From positions 1 through 64,000 of the forward strand of contig JAWODV010000066.1 in NCBI GenBank assembly GCA_046483075.1: a stretch of 64,000 nucleotides of DNA, given 5' to 3'. The translations under genes and the position numbers were made by a program. This DNA is from JASMTM01 sp046483075. Lineage in GTDB: Bacteria; Thermotogota; Thermotogae; Petrotogales; Kosmotogaceae. The notes beneath the pieces were generated by a model. That model saw nothing but the letters and a program-made list of their open reading frames with translations, did not search any database and was not told where the DNA came from. The first letter of the stretch is position 1. Each line of letters starts with the position of its first letter. Of this stretch, positions 25,577 through 34,251 are shown one piece after another.

Positions 25577-26476
25577 ATGAAGACCCTGGTTGTTGTGAAT
25601 CCCGCTGCCTCAGCAGGTAGAGCTATTAAGGATTACAAAAACATCATTGAGGAATTGCTTCATCAGTATCTTGGCGATTTCAGTGTTAAATTTACTTCAG
25701 GTGTTGGTGATGCAACAAGATTTGCAGTTAAAGGAGAGAGATACGATAGGGTTATTTGTGTGGGCGGTGATGGTACCCTTAATGAAATAATAAATGGTCT
25801 TCATAATGCCAATCTGGATATTCCCATTGGTTTGGTTAGTGTCGGAACTGGAAATGATTTCAAGAAAACGCTGGGTCTGGTTGGCAGTTATGAATATATG
25901 ATCCAGAGAATTGCCAGTGGAAAACCAAAGAAATTCGATTTACTTGAAGCTACATTCAAAGGGTTAGACAGCAAAATGATAACCAGACTGGCTGTAAATA
26001 TTATAGGCGTGGGCTTTGATGCTGCTGTTTCTCAAAGAATAAACGACGCCCGTTTTAAGATAAGAGGAAAAATGTCGTATGTAGTCTCCTTTCTCCCTGA
26101 ATTCATAACCACCGGAACATATCCAGTGGATTTTTCAACCAATGGTGTTTTTAATCAAAAATCTTACTACCTTGTAGCATTTGGAAATGGCAAATATTTC
26201 GGAGGAGGCATGAAAGTCTGTCCCGATGCGGAGCCTGATGATGGACTCATAGACGTGGTCGGAATAGGACAGATGTCCAAATTGAAACTTCTCTACCATT
26301 TTCCAAAAATATACAACGGTAAACACATCTCCGTAAATGAGGTAGATTATGTAAGAGGTAAGGAATTTGACGTAAAGGGGAAAAAAGAAACGCCCATAGA
26401 AATGGACGGAGAAGTCGTCGGAACACTACCTCTGAAAATCAAAATAAAAGAAAAGGCTGTAAAAATTCTACTGTAG
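25577..26476 (+). CDS. Diacylglycerol kinase / YegS-like lipid kinase
   Basis: This 299-residue protein begins TLVVVNPAASAGRAIKDYK, contains the DAGK catalytic ICVGGDGTLNEIINGLHN (about residues 57-74) and GLVSVGTGNDFKKTLG (about residues 86-101), and ends with the EMDGEVVGTLPLKIKI strand usual for the family. It should phosphorylate a lipid such as diacylglycerol at the membrane face. ATGGAGG lies before the ATG. It converges with the toastrack gene, whose stop it overlaps by 9 bases. Confidence 0.92.
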   Translation: MKTLVVVNPAASAGRAIKDYKNIIEELLHQYLGDFSVKFTSGVGDATRFAVKGERYDRVICVGGDGTLNEIINGLHNANLDIPIGLVSVGTGNDFKKTLGLVGSYEYMIQRIASGKPKKFDLLEATFKGLDSKMITRLAVNIIGVGFDAAVSQRINDARFKIRGKMSYVVSFLPEFITTGTYPVDFSTNGVFNQKSYYLVAFGNGKYFGGGMKVCPDAEPDDGLIDVVGIGQMSKLKLLYHFPKIYNGKHISVNEVDYVRGKEFDVKGKKETPIEMDGEVVGTLPLKIKIKEKAVKILL

Positions 26477-27346
26477 AATGTTTAGATTAACAATACCACC
26501 TTCAATATAGACATTCGAATTTGCCCCAATATCATCTCCAAGGGTAAATTTGCTTTTGTCAGCGATTTTAATATCCTCTACATTAACGGTTTTGATACCA
26601 GCAGAAATGTTAAAATTCGCGCCTATGTTCTCTGGCAGAGATATTTTTGACCTTATAATCCCTGCATTTAGCTTCAACTCAACAGGTGTAACCCTGGATA
26701 GATTAATATCTGAATTTATGATTCCCGCGTTAACTTCAATCTTTGAAACCTTCAATGCGGAAAGATCCATATCACATCTGGTCACAAATTGATTGGTTTC
26801 AATTTCATAACTGTATGCAGGTGATAATTCAAATTCAATTTTCCTGCGACCATTCATAAAAAATGTAGTCTGTTCATGTCCTACTGTAAGTGTTAGTACA
26901 CCATCTACTATCTCTCTTTCAATTTTAAGAGATGCTCTAGCAGGACCCGAGTAACTGAGTTTGCCAGGACTATCACCGGTTATTATACCTTCATGCGGTT
27001 TAATTACCAGTTCTCCAACAGTCGATTTCACAATGATTCTTAGTTCTTTACCTGCATAACCTTCGAGATTTATTTCTTCCCTAGTTGAAGCAGTATAGGG
27101 CGTGGCCATATCAGAAGGCCAAAATACCAAAAACACAACAAAACAAACTATAAGAATACCATTAACGTATTTAAGCCATTTAAGTCCTTTAATACTCGAA
27201 AGTATCCCAAGCCCAATGAATATTAATATTACGGGCCACAGAAAGATGAAATTATAGAGTGCATTGTACAATATCTCGGAACCAAAATAACCAAATATAA
27301 ACAGCAGTCCGAATATTACCAGTAATGTACCAATGGCAACCTTCAA
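26468..27346 (-). CDS. Membrane-anchored toastrack (LiaF-like) domain protein
   Basis: This 292-residue protein has a DUF5668-like N-terminal membrane region of about three hydrophobic segments (GTLLVIFGLLFIFGYFG, FIFLWPVILIFIGLGIL, YVNGILIVCFVVFLVFW). It then has a beta-rich exterior domain with repeated short strands such as DMDLSALKVSKIEVNAGI, SDINLSRVTPVELKLNAGI and SKISLPENIGANFNISAGI. This matches LiaF/YvlB toastrack proteins that work with PspC in envelope stress. It starts 6 bp after the PspC gene. Precise role unknown. Confidence 0.78.
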   Translation of the reverse strand: MKVAIGTLLVIFGLLFIFGYFGSEILYNALYNFIFLWPVILIFIGLGILSSIKGLKWLKYVNGILIVCFVVFLVFWPSDMATPYTASTREEINLEGYAGKELRIIVKSTVGELVIKPHEGIITGDSPGKLSYSGPARASLKIEREIVDGVLTLTVGHEQTTFFMNGRRKIEFELSPAYSYEIETNQFVTRCDMDLSALKVSKIEVNAGIINSDINLSRVTPVELKLNAGIIRSKISLPENIGANFNISAGIKTVNVEDIKIADKSKFTLGDDIGANSNVYIEGGIVNLNILQ

Positions 27347-27352
27347 TATTTA

Positions 27353-27781
27353 TCACTCCTTCTCGAAGGATCTATAAATAATAATCCCTCCACCAGCTAC
27401 AAGTATTATTCCGAGAAGGATTTTCCATGACAGTGTAAACCAGCCTGCTGGTAGAAAAGCATTCAAAAGAAGAAATATTCCTATTACTATAATGATCGCT
27501 GCCAGGATTATTTTGGAACTTTCAGGCGATACTCTTTCTTTCTTTCCTTCTTCAGTGTTCTCTTCAGTTACTTCTTCGTGAACGGTTTCATCTTCTTTAA
27601 TTGGTTTTCTGGGCATTATGATCATTGCAATTAAATACAAGATAATTCCTGCGCCACCAGCAAAGATAAGCAAAAAGAATATTAATCTTATAATTGTGGG
27701 ATCTACATTAGCATACTCTGCGATACCACCACAAACACCATCAATCATTTTTTCTTTCCGTGATTTATAGAGTCTTTTCAT
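27353..27781 (-). CDS. PspC-domain envelope protein
   Basis: This 142-residue protein begins KRLYKSRKEKMIDGVCGGIAEYANVDPTIIRLIFFLL, here as KSRKEKMIDGVCGGIAEY and NVDPTIIRLIFFLLIFAGG, the full PspC domain with its first membrane helix. A charged linker rich in Glu (about residues 68-90) and two further hydrophobic segments follow. PspC proteins sense or buffer membrane stress. The pairing with the toastrack protein downstream is a recurring arrangement. Confidence 0.9.
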   Translation of the reverse strand: MKRLYKSRKEKMIDGVCGGIAEYANVDPTIIRLIFFLLIFAGGAGIILYLIAMIIMPRKPIKEDETVHEEVTEENTEEGKKERVSPESSKIILAAIIIVIGIFLLLNAFLPAGWFTLSWKILLGIILVAGGGIIIYRSFEKE

Positions 27782-27893
27782 CCAATCACCTCCAAACTTA
27801 TGAAGTCCTCATTTTTGTTAGATAAATAATAACATATAAATTGTATCAATAAGATATTTTTTTATTGTGATAAAATCTTTGAGAGGTGATTTT

Positions 27894-29780
27894 TTGCTGA
27901 TCTCTGAGAGAATTGGTGGCTGGTTAAGAAATTTAATATTGTTACTTGTAGATTTCCTGTTAATATATCTATCATACGCTCTAGGAATGTACCTACGATA
28001 TGGTATTTTTTCTCTAAATGAACCAGAGTTTTTTCAGAACGGTCTGTTCTTTTCTCTCATAGTATTGATTTCACTTTTTGCCAACGGCGTTTACAATGTT
28101 TCATGGAGTTATTCAACCTATCGCGACCTTCTGATAATTCTCAGAGGGACCTTTATTGGCTATCTAGCCGGTTTCCTTTTTGGCAGATTCATGTTGTTGT
28201 TTGATATTAATATATTCACGGTTCCCTTTACAGTTGCCACAATGTGTTTTGTCGGAGCGACATTTTTCATTGTATTTTCCAGAATACTATGGCTCACCCT
28301 TTTATTCTATAGATCAAGAAAGGGGGAAATTTCTTCAAGAAACATACTGATTATTGGAGCAGGCGACGCTGGAACTTCTATTGCTGACGAAATAATCAGA
28401 AATCCACCCTTTGGAAGAGTAATAGGTTTTCTTGATGATTCTCCAAGGAAACAAAAAAAGAGAATCCATGGAATTCCTGTTCTTGGTTCTACAGACAAAG
28501 CCATGGAAATAATCAAAGATTATAATGTTGATCTTGTTATCATTGCCATGCCTTCAATAGAATCTAAAGCAATAAGAAGGATAATGTCATACATTGACAG
28601 AGATGAAGTACGTGTTCAGATACTTCCAGCATTAACAGAATTGATGGATATGAAAGCAAGCCTTGGTTATTTGCGCGATGTTAGCATAACTGACCTCCTT
28701 GGAAGAGAAAGTGTACAGATTGACAAAAGAAAAATCAAGGAATATATAGAAAACGAAACAGTTCTAATCACCGGAGCTGGTGGAAGCATAGGCAGTGAAT
28801 TGTGTAGACAGATAGTCATGTTAAACCCAAAACAGATTATTCTACTAGGAAAGGGCGAGAATAGTATCTTCAGTATTCTCAGGGAGCTTCAGGATAAATA
28901 CCCTTCATTGAAAGTTTCACAGGCTATAGGGGATGTTCAGGATAAGAAAAGGATGGATTATATATTTTCAATATTTAAACCCACAATTGTTTTTCACGCT
29001 GCCGCTCACAAACATGTTCCTCTTATGGAGAAAAATCCCGTTGAAGCTTTAAGGGTAAACACGCTTGGTACGTACTATGTAGCACAAAGTGCTGTTAAGA
29101 ATAGCTGCAAAGCCTTTATAATGATTTCAACAGATAAAGCGGTAAATCCAACATCTGTAATGGGTGTTTCCAAAAGGCTAGCAGAAGAACTTTTACGTTC
29201 ATTAGCCCGGAACAACGATTTACCAGACATAAAAATTGGAATGGTAAGATTTGGTAACGTACTGGGAAGTAGAGGAAGTGTAATACCGCTTTTCAAGAAA
29301 CAAATAGAAAAGGGTGGACCTCTTACAGTTACAGATCCCAGAATGAAACGCTATTTTATGACTATACCCGAAGCGGTATCCCTTGTACTTCAGGCAGGTT
29401 CCTATGCTAGCAACGGTGAAGTATTCGTTCTCGATATGGGAGAACCTATAAAAATAGCCGATCTTGCCAAAGATATGATTACGCTTTCAGGCTATGTTCC
29501 CGATCAAGAAATAAAAATACAGTACACCGGCGTCCGCCCTGGAGAAAAGCTTTTTGAAGAACTGAAATTGGTTTCGGAAAATTTTGAGAAAACGAAACAT
29601 CCAAAAATACTGAAATTTCTCAATAACAGAACTTTGAGTAAAGAAGAAAGGGAAGAATTAATTTATAAAATTGAGAACCTTGTTGAACAACAGAATTCCA
29701 TGATTATCAATGAAATAATCAGAATATATTTGCCAGATGCTTCTTCGAAAATTGAAAAAACATATCCTGAATTAGATTAA
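27894..29780 (+). CDS. Membrane nucleotide-sugar 4,6-dehydratase/epimerase (WbpM/CapD/FlaA1 family)
   Basis: I choose TTG 27894, which has GAGAGGTGA 5 bp upstream; a GTG at 27867 in the same frame has no ribosome site. The protein of about 628 residues has four N-terminal membrane segments, a first Rossmann domain (ILIIGAGDAGTSIADEII), and a second, catalytic NAD domain with TGAGGSIGSELCRQI, then HAAAHKHVPLMEKNP and STDKAVNPTSVMGVSKRLAE, where the tyrosine of YxxxK is replaced by Met, as is usual in the WbpM group. It starts sugar modification for a surface glycan and leads a four-gene operon. Confidence 0.88.
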   Translation: MLISERIGGWLRNLILLLVDFLLIYLSYALGMYLRYGIFSLNEPEFFQNGLFFSLIVLISLFANGVYNVSWSYSTYRDLLIILRGTFIGYLAGFLFGRFMLLFDINIFTVPFTVATMCFVGATFFIVFSRILWLTLLFYRSRKGEISSRNILIIGAGDAGTSIADEIIRNPPFGRVIGFLDDSPRKQKKRIHGIPVLGSTDKAMEIIKDYNVDLVIIAMPSIESKAIRRIMSYIDRDEVRVQILPALTELMDMKASLGYLRDVSITDLLGRESVQIDKRKIKEYIENETVLITGAGGSIGSELCRQIVMLNPKQIILLGKGENSIFSILRELQDKYPSLKVSQAIGDVQDKKRMDYIFSIFKPTIVFHAAAHKHVPLMEKNPVEALRVNTLGTYYVAQSAVKNSCKAFIMISTDKAVNPTSVMGVSKRLAEELLRSLARNNDLPDIKIGMVRFGNVLGSRGSVIPLFKKQIEKGGPLTVTDPRMKRYFMTIPEAVSLVLQAGSYASNGEVFVLDMGEPIKIADLAKDMITLSGYVPDQEIKIQYTGVRPGEKLFEELKLVSENFEKTKHPKILKFLNNRTLSKEEREELIYKIENLVEQQNSMIINEIIRIYLPDASSKIEKTYPELD

Positions 29781-29793
29781 ACAGGGGGTAACA

Positions 29794-30333
29794 ATGGACT
29801 TTTATGTTGATTTTGTCGCAAGATTTCCTTTTACTTCTGCTATAGCTCAATTTGCAGTCCTTGGAACACTTGGTGAGATTATTGCTGCAAAGCTGGCTGG
29901 CAAGAAAAACTTCCTAACTTTATACTTTGTTCTCTCAAAGGCATTGGTATGGGGTATTCTGGCTGTGCCCATAAAAATTGCCTTTATTGGATTCCAGGGA
30001 TTTGTTGCAGCACTTGTATTGAATGGATTATTGCCTGAAAGATTTATGCAAGGATTCCCATACGCCCTAACAAGATCAATCGCAATGAATCTTCAGTTTG
30101 GTCCATTTCTTGTTTTAATACACAGGGCGCTGGATAACCTTGTAACGAGAGAGAATAACTGGAAAAATATTGATAAAGCTTTTTATAGTTTGTTGTGGTT
30201 CTGGATTCCTGCACACACACTCACCTTTTCCCTTCCTCAGGAGTTCCAGATAGGTATTGCAGCATTGTGGTCCTTTATGCTTGGTCTGATTCTGGCTTAC
30301 TTCTCACGAAAGAAAGAAGGTGTTGAAGTATAA
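29794..30333 (+). CDS. Polytopic membrane protein, weakly Mpv17/PMP22-like
   Basis: I do not recognise this 179-residue protein with certainty. It has about four hydrophobic segments. Its C-terminal part (KAFYSLLWFWIPAHTLTFSLP, then QIGIAALWSFMLGLILAYFSRKK) recalls the end of Mpv17-type channel proteins, where a tryptophan-asparagine pair replaces WSFM. GGGGGTAA precedes its ATG, and its stop shares one base with the start of the aminotransferase gene, so it is a true operon member. A role in moving lipid-linked sugars or small solutes would be a guess. Confidence 0.65.
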   Translation: MDFYVDFVARFPFTSAIAQFAVLGTLGEIIAAKLAGKKNFLTLYFVLSKALVWGILAVPIKIAFIGFQGFVAALVLNGLLPERFMQGFPYALTRSIAMNLQFGPFLVLIHRALDNLVTRENNWKNIDKAFYSLLWFWIPAHTLTFSLPQEFQIGIAALWSFMLGLILAYFSRKKEGVEV

Positions 30334-31496
30334 TGTTTATTCCTTTAGCAAGTCCCGATATAACGGAAAAAGAAATTAAAACGGTAAATAAAGTTATGCA
30401 ATCCGGAATTCTCTCCATTGGAGAATACACAAAGAAATTTGAGAAGAAAATCGCTGACTTCGCAGGACTCTCATATGGGGTGGCAGTTAACAGTGGTACA
30501 TCAGCACTTCATTTGATAGCACGTGCTCTGGATATCACTTCTGGAGACATATTGATAACAACGCCTTTTACATTTATTTCTTCAGCCAACGTTGCTCTTT
30601 TTGAACATGCCCTGCCCGTTTTTGCCGATATCGATGAAAAAACACTTAATATCACACCAGAGACCCTCGACCATACGCTAAAAGTCTACGAAAAAACCGG
30701 ATTGAAAACAGAAAGATTGTCTCTTCCAGTATTCACCCCCGGTTATTTTATGGCTGTAGATATTTTTGGACATCCTCTGGACTGGGATGGCATAATAGAC
30801 GTTTGTGAAAAACATAAAATTAAGATTATTGAAGATTCCTGTGAGGCACTTGGTAGCGAATACAATGGTAAGCCTATAGGAAGTTTTGGTGAAGCGGGAA
30901 GTTTTGCTTTCTATCCCAATAAACAGATAACCACAGGAGAAGGCGGAATCATCGTGACAAATAACGAAGCTATCGCAAAAGCTGCAAAGAGTATGAGAAA
31001 TCAGGGCAGAGGTGTTGAAGAAAACTGGCTGGAACATGTAAGACTTGGCTACAATTACAGAATCGATGAGATTTCTGCAGCCATAGGTTTTGTACAGATG
31101 GAGCGCTTTGATGAGATCTCTGATAAAAGAAATAAAGTTGCAAATAGATACAACAGGTTACTTGAAGATGTTGAAGGTGTCCAGACACCTTACATCGCCG
31201 ATTATGTAACAAAGCTGAGCTGGTTTGTTTATGTTATCAGGTTTGACGAATCACTGGATAGGGATAAAATCATGACATATTTAAACGATAAAGGTGTTCA
31301 GTGCCGGGATTATTTCAAGCCTATACATCTTCAGCCCTTCTACAAAAAACAGTTTGGGTACACTGAGGGTATGTTCCCTGTAACAGAAAAGGTTTCAAAA
31401 CAAACACTGGCCATTCCTTTTCATAACAACCTGACAGAAGAACAGCAGAAATATGTTTTGGAAACGTTGAAAGAAGCTATCGAGCAATTCGGGTGA
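30333..31496 (+). CDS. DegT/DnrJ/EryC1-family sugar aminotransferase
   Basis: This 387-residue PLP enzyme shows GVAVNSGTSALHLIARAL (about residues 49-66), the aspartate region IIEDSCEALGSEYNGKPIG, and the internal aldimine lysine near residue 197 in FYPNKQITTGEGGIIVTNN. RLGYNYRIDEISAAIGFVQ is also standard. It should transaminate the 4-keto sugar made by the dehydratase encoded two genes upstream, giving an amino sugar for a surface polymer. Confidence 0.93.
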   Translation: MFIPLASPDITEKEIKTVNKVMQSGILSIGEYTKKFEKKIADFAGLSYGVAVNSGTSALHLIARALDITSGDILITTPFTFISSANVALFEHALPVFADIDEKTLNITPETLDHTLKVYEKTGLKTERLSLPVFTPGYFMAVDIFGHPLDWDGIIDVCEKHKIKIIEDSCEALGSEYNGKPIGSFGEAGSFAFYPNKQITTGEGGIIVTNNEAIAKAAKSMRNQGRGVEENWLEHVRLGYNYRIDEISAAIGFVQMERFDEISDKRNKVANRYNRLLEDVEGVQTPYIADYVTKLSWFVYVIRFDESLDRDKIMTYLNDKGVQCRDYFKPIHLQPFYKKQFGYTEGMFPVTEKVSKQTLAIPFHNNLTEEQQKYVLETLKEAIEQFG

Positions 31497-31500
31497 TTGA

Positions 31501-32397
31501 ATGCTTCTTTTTATCGTAGCTTTTTTCATAACCCTGGCTGCCATATATATTTTCGGAAATATTGGAATCAAATTTGATCTTATGGACAAGCCATCAGGGG
31601 AGCTAAAACCTCATGAAAGACCCATTCCCTATACCGGTGGAATGGCAGTGCTGGCTGGAATAACTCCAGCTCTTTTCTATACATCTCCAATACTTTTTGC
31701 AGTTTCAGGCATGTGGTTAGTCGGGTTTATGGATGATAGATTTGGCCTTCCGCCGATAGTAAGATTGTTTTTACAACTCATTGCCGGATATTATCTATCT
31801 TACTTTGTATTCAATCATTCCCTTTTAAATTCGTTTCTACTGGCTTTCCTTTTTGCAGTTATAATAAACGCCTACAACATGGTAGATGGTATGGACGGGA
31901 TATGCGGAGTAATTTCATTCGTTTCTTCTTTAGCTCTCATTATAGGAGGATTATCTGATAATATCTATATAGTATTTTCTGCTGCAATACTGGCATTTGT
32001 TTTCTTCAATTTTCCTCCAGCCAGAATTTTTCTTGGAGATCAAGGAAGCTACATTGTTGGCACTATTTTTGGCATAGCATTGATTCAAACCTATCCTGGA
32101 CCAAATCTGCCTCTTGTAGTTGCTGTTATCTGGTTGCCAGTAATTGATTTGCTTTTTGGCTTTGTAAGAAGGATTAAAGCAAAAAAATCACCCTTCTCTG
32201 GTGATCGAGATCACTTTTATGATAAGCTTTATAGACTTCTGGATAACAAAAAAAGAGCCACCGTACTCGTTGCAAGTTTGATGGCCCTTGTATATTCATT
32301 TTCTGCAATTTTTTTCAGTGGTTATCTACTCTATGGTTTTTTAATTGTTTTATCCATAATCCAGGCATTTTCACTAAAATCCTTAAAATCTACTTAA
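31501..32397 (+). CDS. MraY/WecA-like undecaprenyl-phosphate glycosyl-1-phosphate transferase
   Basis: This 298-residue polytopic protein has the cytoplasmic loop motifs of the PNPT family: GIKFDLMDKPSGELKPHERP, WLVGFMDDRFGLPPIVR, NAYNMVDGMDGICG and ARIFLGDQGSYIVG, with the DD and N-x-x-N-x-x-DGxD acidic residues that bind Mg2+. A histidine-rich loop SPFSGDRDHFYDKLY completes the pattern. It should transfer a sugar phosphate from UDP-sugar to undecaprenyl phosphate at the membrane. It follows the aminotransferase by 4 bp. Its end overlaps corA by 8 bases on the other strand. Confidence 0.9.
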   Translation: MLLFIVAFFITLAAIYIFGNIGIKFDLMDKPSGELKPHERPIPYTGGMAVLAGITPALFYTSPILFAVSGMWLVGFMDDRFGLPPIVRLFLQLIAGYYLSYFVFNHSLLNSFLLAFLFAVIINAYNMVDGMDGICGVISFVSSLALIIGGLSDNIYIVFSAAILAFVFFNFPPARIFLGDQGSYIVGTIFGIALIQTYPGPNLPLVVAVIWLPVIDLLFGFVRRIKAKKSPFSGDRDHFYDKLYRLLDNKKRATVLVASLMALVYSFSAIFFSGYLLYGFLIVLSIIQAFSLKSLKST

Positions 32398-33322
32398 ACC
32401 AGCGAACTCTGAAAAGTATTATACCCATTATAACTGCTGTAACAGCACCAACTCCCATAGTTATATAAAACGCATAGGGATCATTTTGTAATGGTAATCT
32501 GATATTCATTCCATATATTGAAGCGATAAGCATGGGGATTGTCAAAACCAGAGTAACAATTGTCAGGATCTTCATTATTAGATTGAGATTGTTGGAAATG
32601 ACTGAAGCAAAGGCATCCATCATTCCACTCAATATATCGCTGTAGATTTGTGCCATTTCTATTGCCTGTCTGTTATCAATAATTATATCTTCAAATAGTT
32701 CTTCGTCTTCTTCGTAAAGGGTAAGGATTTTTGCGCGTTTGAGTTTTTCAAAAACAAGTTCATTTGAACGTAGAGAGGTTGTGAAGTAAACAAGAGATTT
32801 TTCTAATTCCAGCATAGCGATGAGCTCTTCATTTTTTGTCGACTTATGAAGTTCAGTTTCAATTGTGTTCGATTTTCTTCGAATTTCTTTCAAATACCTT
32901 AAATAATATATGGTAATCTGTTCGAACAGCTTCAACAAGAATTTATATTTCTTTTTTGTTGAGAATCCGGGAAGATTTTTTTCCAGTACCCCTGAGATGA
33001 TCTCGTTTTCACACGCCCCAATCGTAATAATCATTTCAGGCGTTATAACTATACCAAGAGGAAGGGTTTTGTATGGAACTTCCGGATCTTCTTTATCAAA
33101 AAAAGGAATTTTAATTATTATGTATATATTGTTCTCATCCTGTTCAAAACGTGCTCTCTCTTCTGGATCAAGAACGTCATAAACAAAATCTTCTTCTATT
33201 CCCAACTTCATCAACAAAGTCATATCATCTTTCCCTGGGTCTTTAACATTTACCCAGGTTTTTTCCTGTAAAATATTTGTTTCTTTTAAGGTATTTTCTT
33301 CTGTAAGATAATATCGAATCAT
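32390..33322 (-). CDS. corA: CorA-family magnesium/divalent-cation channel
   Basis: This 310-residue protein has a large soluble N-terminal domain, a long helical middle (about residues 130-235) and two C-terminal membrane helices. The pore signature SIYGMNIRLP (YGMN, near residue 267) follows the first helix. It should let Mg2+ or a related divalent ion enter the cell as a pentamer. The start ATG has GGAGGGG 5 bp upstream. Its 130-base leader carries two tiny ORFs and a sequence complementary to this ribosome site (see the separate entries). Confidence 0.93.
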   Translation of the reverse strand: MIRYYLTEENTLKETNILQEKTWVNVKDPGKDDMTLLMKLGIEEDFVYDVLDPEERARFEQDENNIYIIIKIPFFDKEDPEVPYKTLPLGIVITPEMIITIGACENEIISGVLEKNLPGFSTKKKYKFLLKLFEQITIYYLRYLKEIRRKSNTIETELHKSTKNEELIAMLELEKSLVYFTTSLRSNELVFEKLKRAKILTLYEEDEELFEDIIIDNRQAIEMAQIYSDILSGMMDAFASVISNNLNLIMKILTIVTLVLTIPMLIASIYGMNIRLPLQNDPYAFYITMGVGAVTAVIMGIILFRVRWFK

Positions 33323-33346
33323 AATGTCCCCTCCTTTACTTTTAAT

Positions 33347-33397
33347 TCATTGTCTCAGGCAGCAATTATTCCATTGTGGAGGGTGTAATACATTCAT
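33347..33397 (-). CDS. Short leader ORF 2 upstream of corA (16 residues)
   Basis: The peptide would be MNVLHPPQWNNCCLRQ, with an in-frame ATG six bases earlier (33403). GAGAGG, which overlaps the stop of the first leader ORF, is 6 bp from ATG 33397. The ORF ends 24 bases before corA. It contains a Pro-Pro pair, and its codons include CCCTCC (plus 33378-33383), the exact complement of the GGAGGG in the corA ribosome site. Translation of this ORF would therefore change access to corA. No homologous peptide is known to me. Confidence 0.5.
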   Translation of the reverse strand: MNVLHPPQWNNCCLRQ

Positions 33398-33407
33398 AAA
33401 CATCCTC

Positions 33408-33446
33408 TCAGGGCGGTATATCACCATTGCTACTGTATAATTCCAT
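33408..33446 (-). CDS. Short leader ORF 1 upstream of corA (12 residues)
   Basis: The peptide would be MELYSSNGDIPP, preceded by the strong site AAGGAGGTGG (plus 33451-33460) and 5 bp from it. It ends in Pro-Pro-stop, a combination that slows ribosomes and depends on EF-P. The extended -10 of the operon promoter lies only about 20 bp upstream, so the ORF is at the extreme 5' end of the message. The idea resembles the proline-rich mgtL leader of enteric bacteria, but there is no sequence homology. Confidence 0.6.
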   Translation of the reverse strand: MELYSSNGDIPP

Positions 33447-33465
33447 GCTTCCACCTCCTTGCAGA

Positions 33466-33474
33466 ATTATATCA
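33466..33474 (-). promoter_or_regulatory. Extended -10 promoter of corA
   Basis: On the minus strand TGATATAAT (TG-A-TATAAT) forms an extended -10 element, with TATAAT at plus 33466-33471. No clear -35 is seen, which is normal for this type. It lies directly after the stop of the methyltransferase gene and would give a leader of about 135 bases before corA. Confidence 0.6.
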
Positions 33475-33507
33475 CAGGTACCGTTTATAATATCTTTCGT
33501 CTGCTAA

Positions 33508-34251
33508 TTATAAACGTTGTTTTAAGACCTCAAATGCAATTATTGAAGCTGCTGAAACCGTGGGAAGTGAATAATTCACATTTCTACCATATGGAATCAT
33601 GAATTTCAAATCTGCATTCTTTTTGAATGTTCGCGTAATCCCTCTTTTTTCTCCCCCAACAACAATAAACAGCGGGACAGTAAGATCCATATCAAATAGC
33701 GAAATGGAGTTTTTTCTTGAAGCACAGGCAATTTTTAGCCCTCGCTTTTTGAAGTATTGTGCAGCTTCTTCATCTGTTTCAACTCTAGCTGTGGGGATAA
33801 GCTCTGAAGAACCTGCAGAGGCTTTTGCTACAAAATGAGAGGCGTTCATCCAGTTTCTTGGTTTTAGAACAAGTCCATCTACACCAGCTGCATGGAAAGT
33901 TCTTATTGCATAACCAAAATTAAAGGGATCTTCTATTCCATCGAGCATCACAATAAAAGCTTCTTTGCTCCTATTACCAAGACTCAGCTCTTCAAGCTGA
34001 AGATATTTTCTTTCTCCTGCTATGGCCAGGATACCCCCATGGGTTTTGCCTGTTGCCAGTTTATTTATAAAATCTTTCTCAACCAATTTGACCTTTACTT
34101 TCTTAGAACCTGCAAGTTTTACAAGATGATCAATTGTTCCAGGATCCTTATCTTTGTGAATATAAACAACCTGAATTTCCCTGCTTTTCGCAATTAAAGA
34201 GGCTTCAACGCTTATGTATCCTTCAAGGATGCAACGTTCAGTTTTATTCAT
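33508..34251 (-). CDS. TrmH/SpoU-family RNA 2'-O-ribose methyltransferase (RlmB-like)
   Basis: ATG 34251 is favoured, as GGAAGGGA lies about 8 bp upstream. The protein of about 247 residues has an N-terminal substrate-binding domain and the three SPOUT knot motifs: MLDGIEDPFNFGYAIRTFHA, FIVVGGEKRGITR and NYSLPTVSAASIIAFEVL. It should methylate a ribose in 23S rRNA or tRNA with SAM; the exact site cannot be told. Its start overlaps the end of the acetyltransferase gene by 8 bases. Confidence 0.88.
   Translation of the reverse strand: MNKTERCILEGYISVEASLIAKSREIQVVYIHKDKDPGTIDHLVKLAGSKKVKVKLVEKDFINKLATGKTHGGILAIAGERKYLQLEELSLGNRSKEAFIVMLDGIEDPFNFGYAIRTFHAAGVDGLVLKPRNWMNASHFVAKASAGSSELIPTARVETDEEAAQYFKKRGLKIACASRKNSISLFDMDLTVPLFIVVGGEKRGITRTFKKNADLKFMIPYGRNVNYSLPTVSAASIIAFEVLKQRL

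Noticed and set aside
33323..33507. Known Mg2+ riboswitch (M-box or ykkC-like) before corA
   Set aside because: The leader is only about 135 bases and is largely filled by two short ORFs; no known riboswitch motif was recognised.
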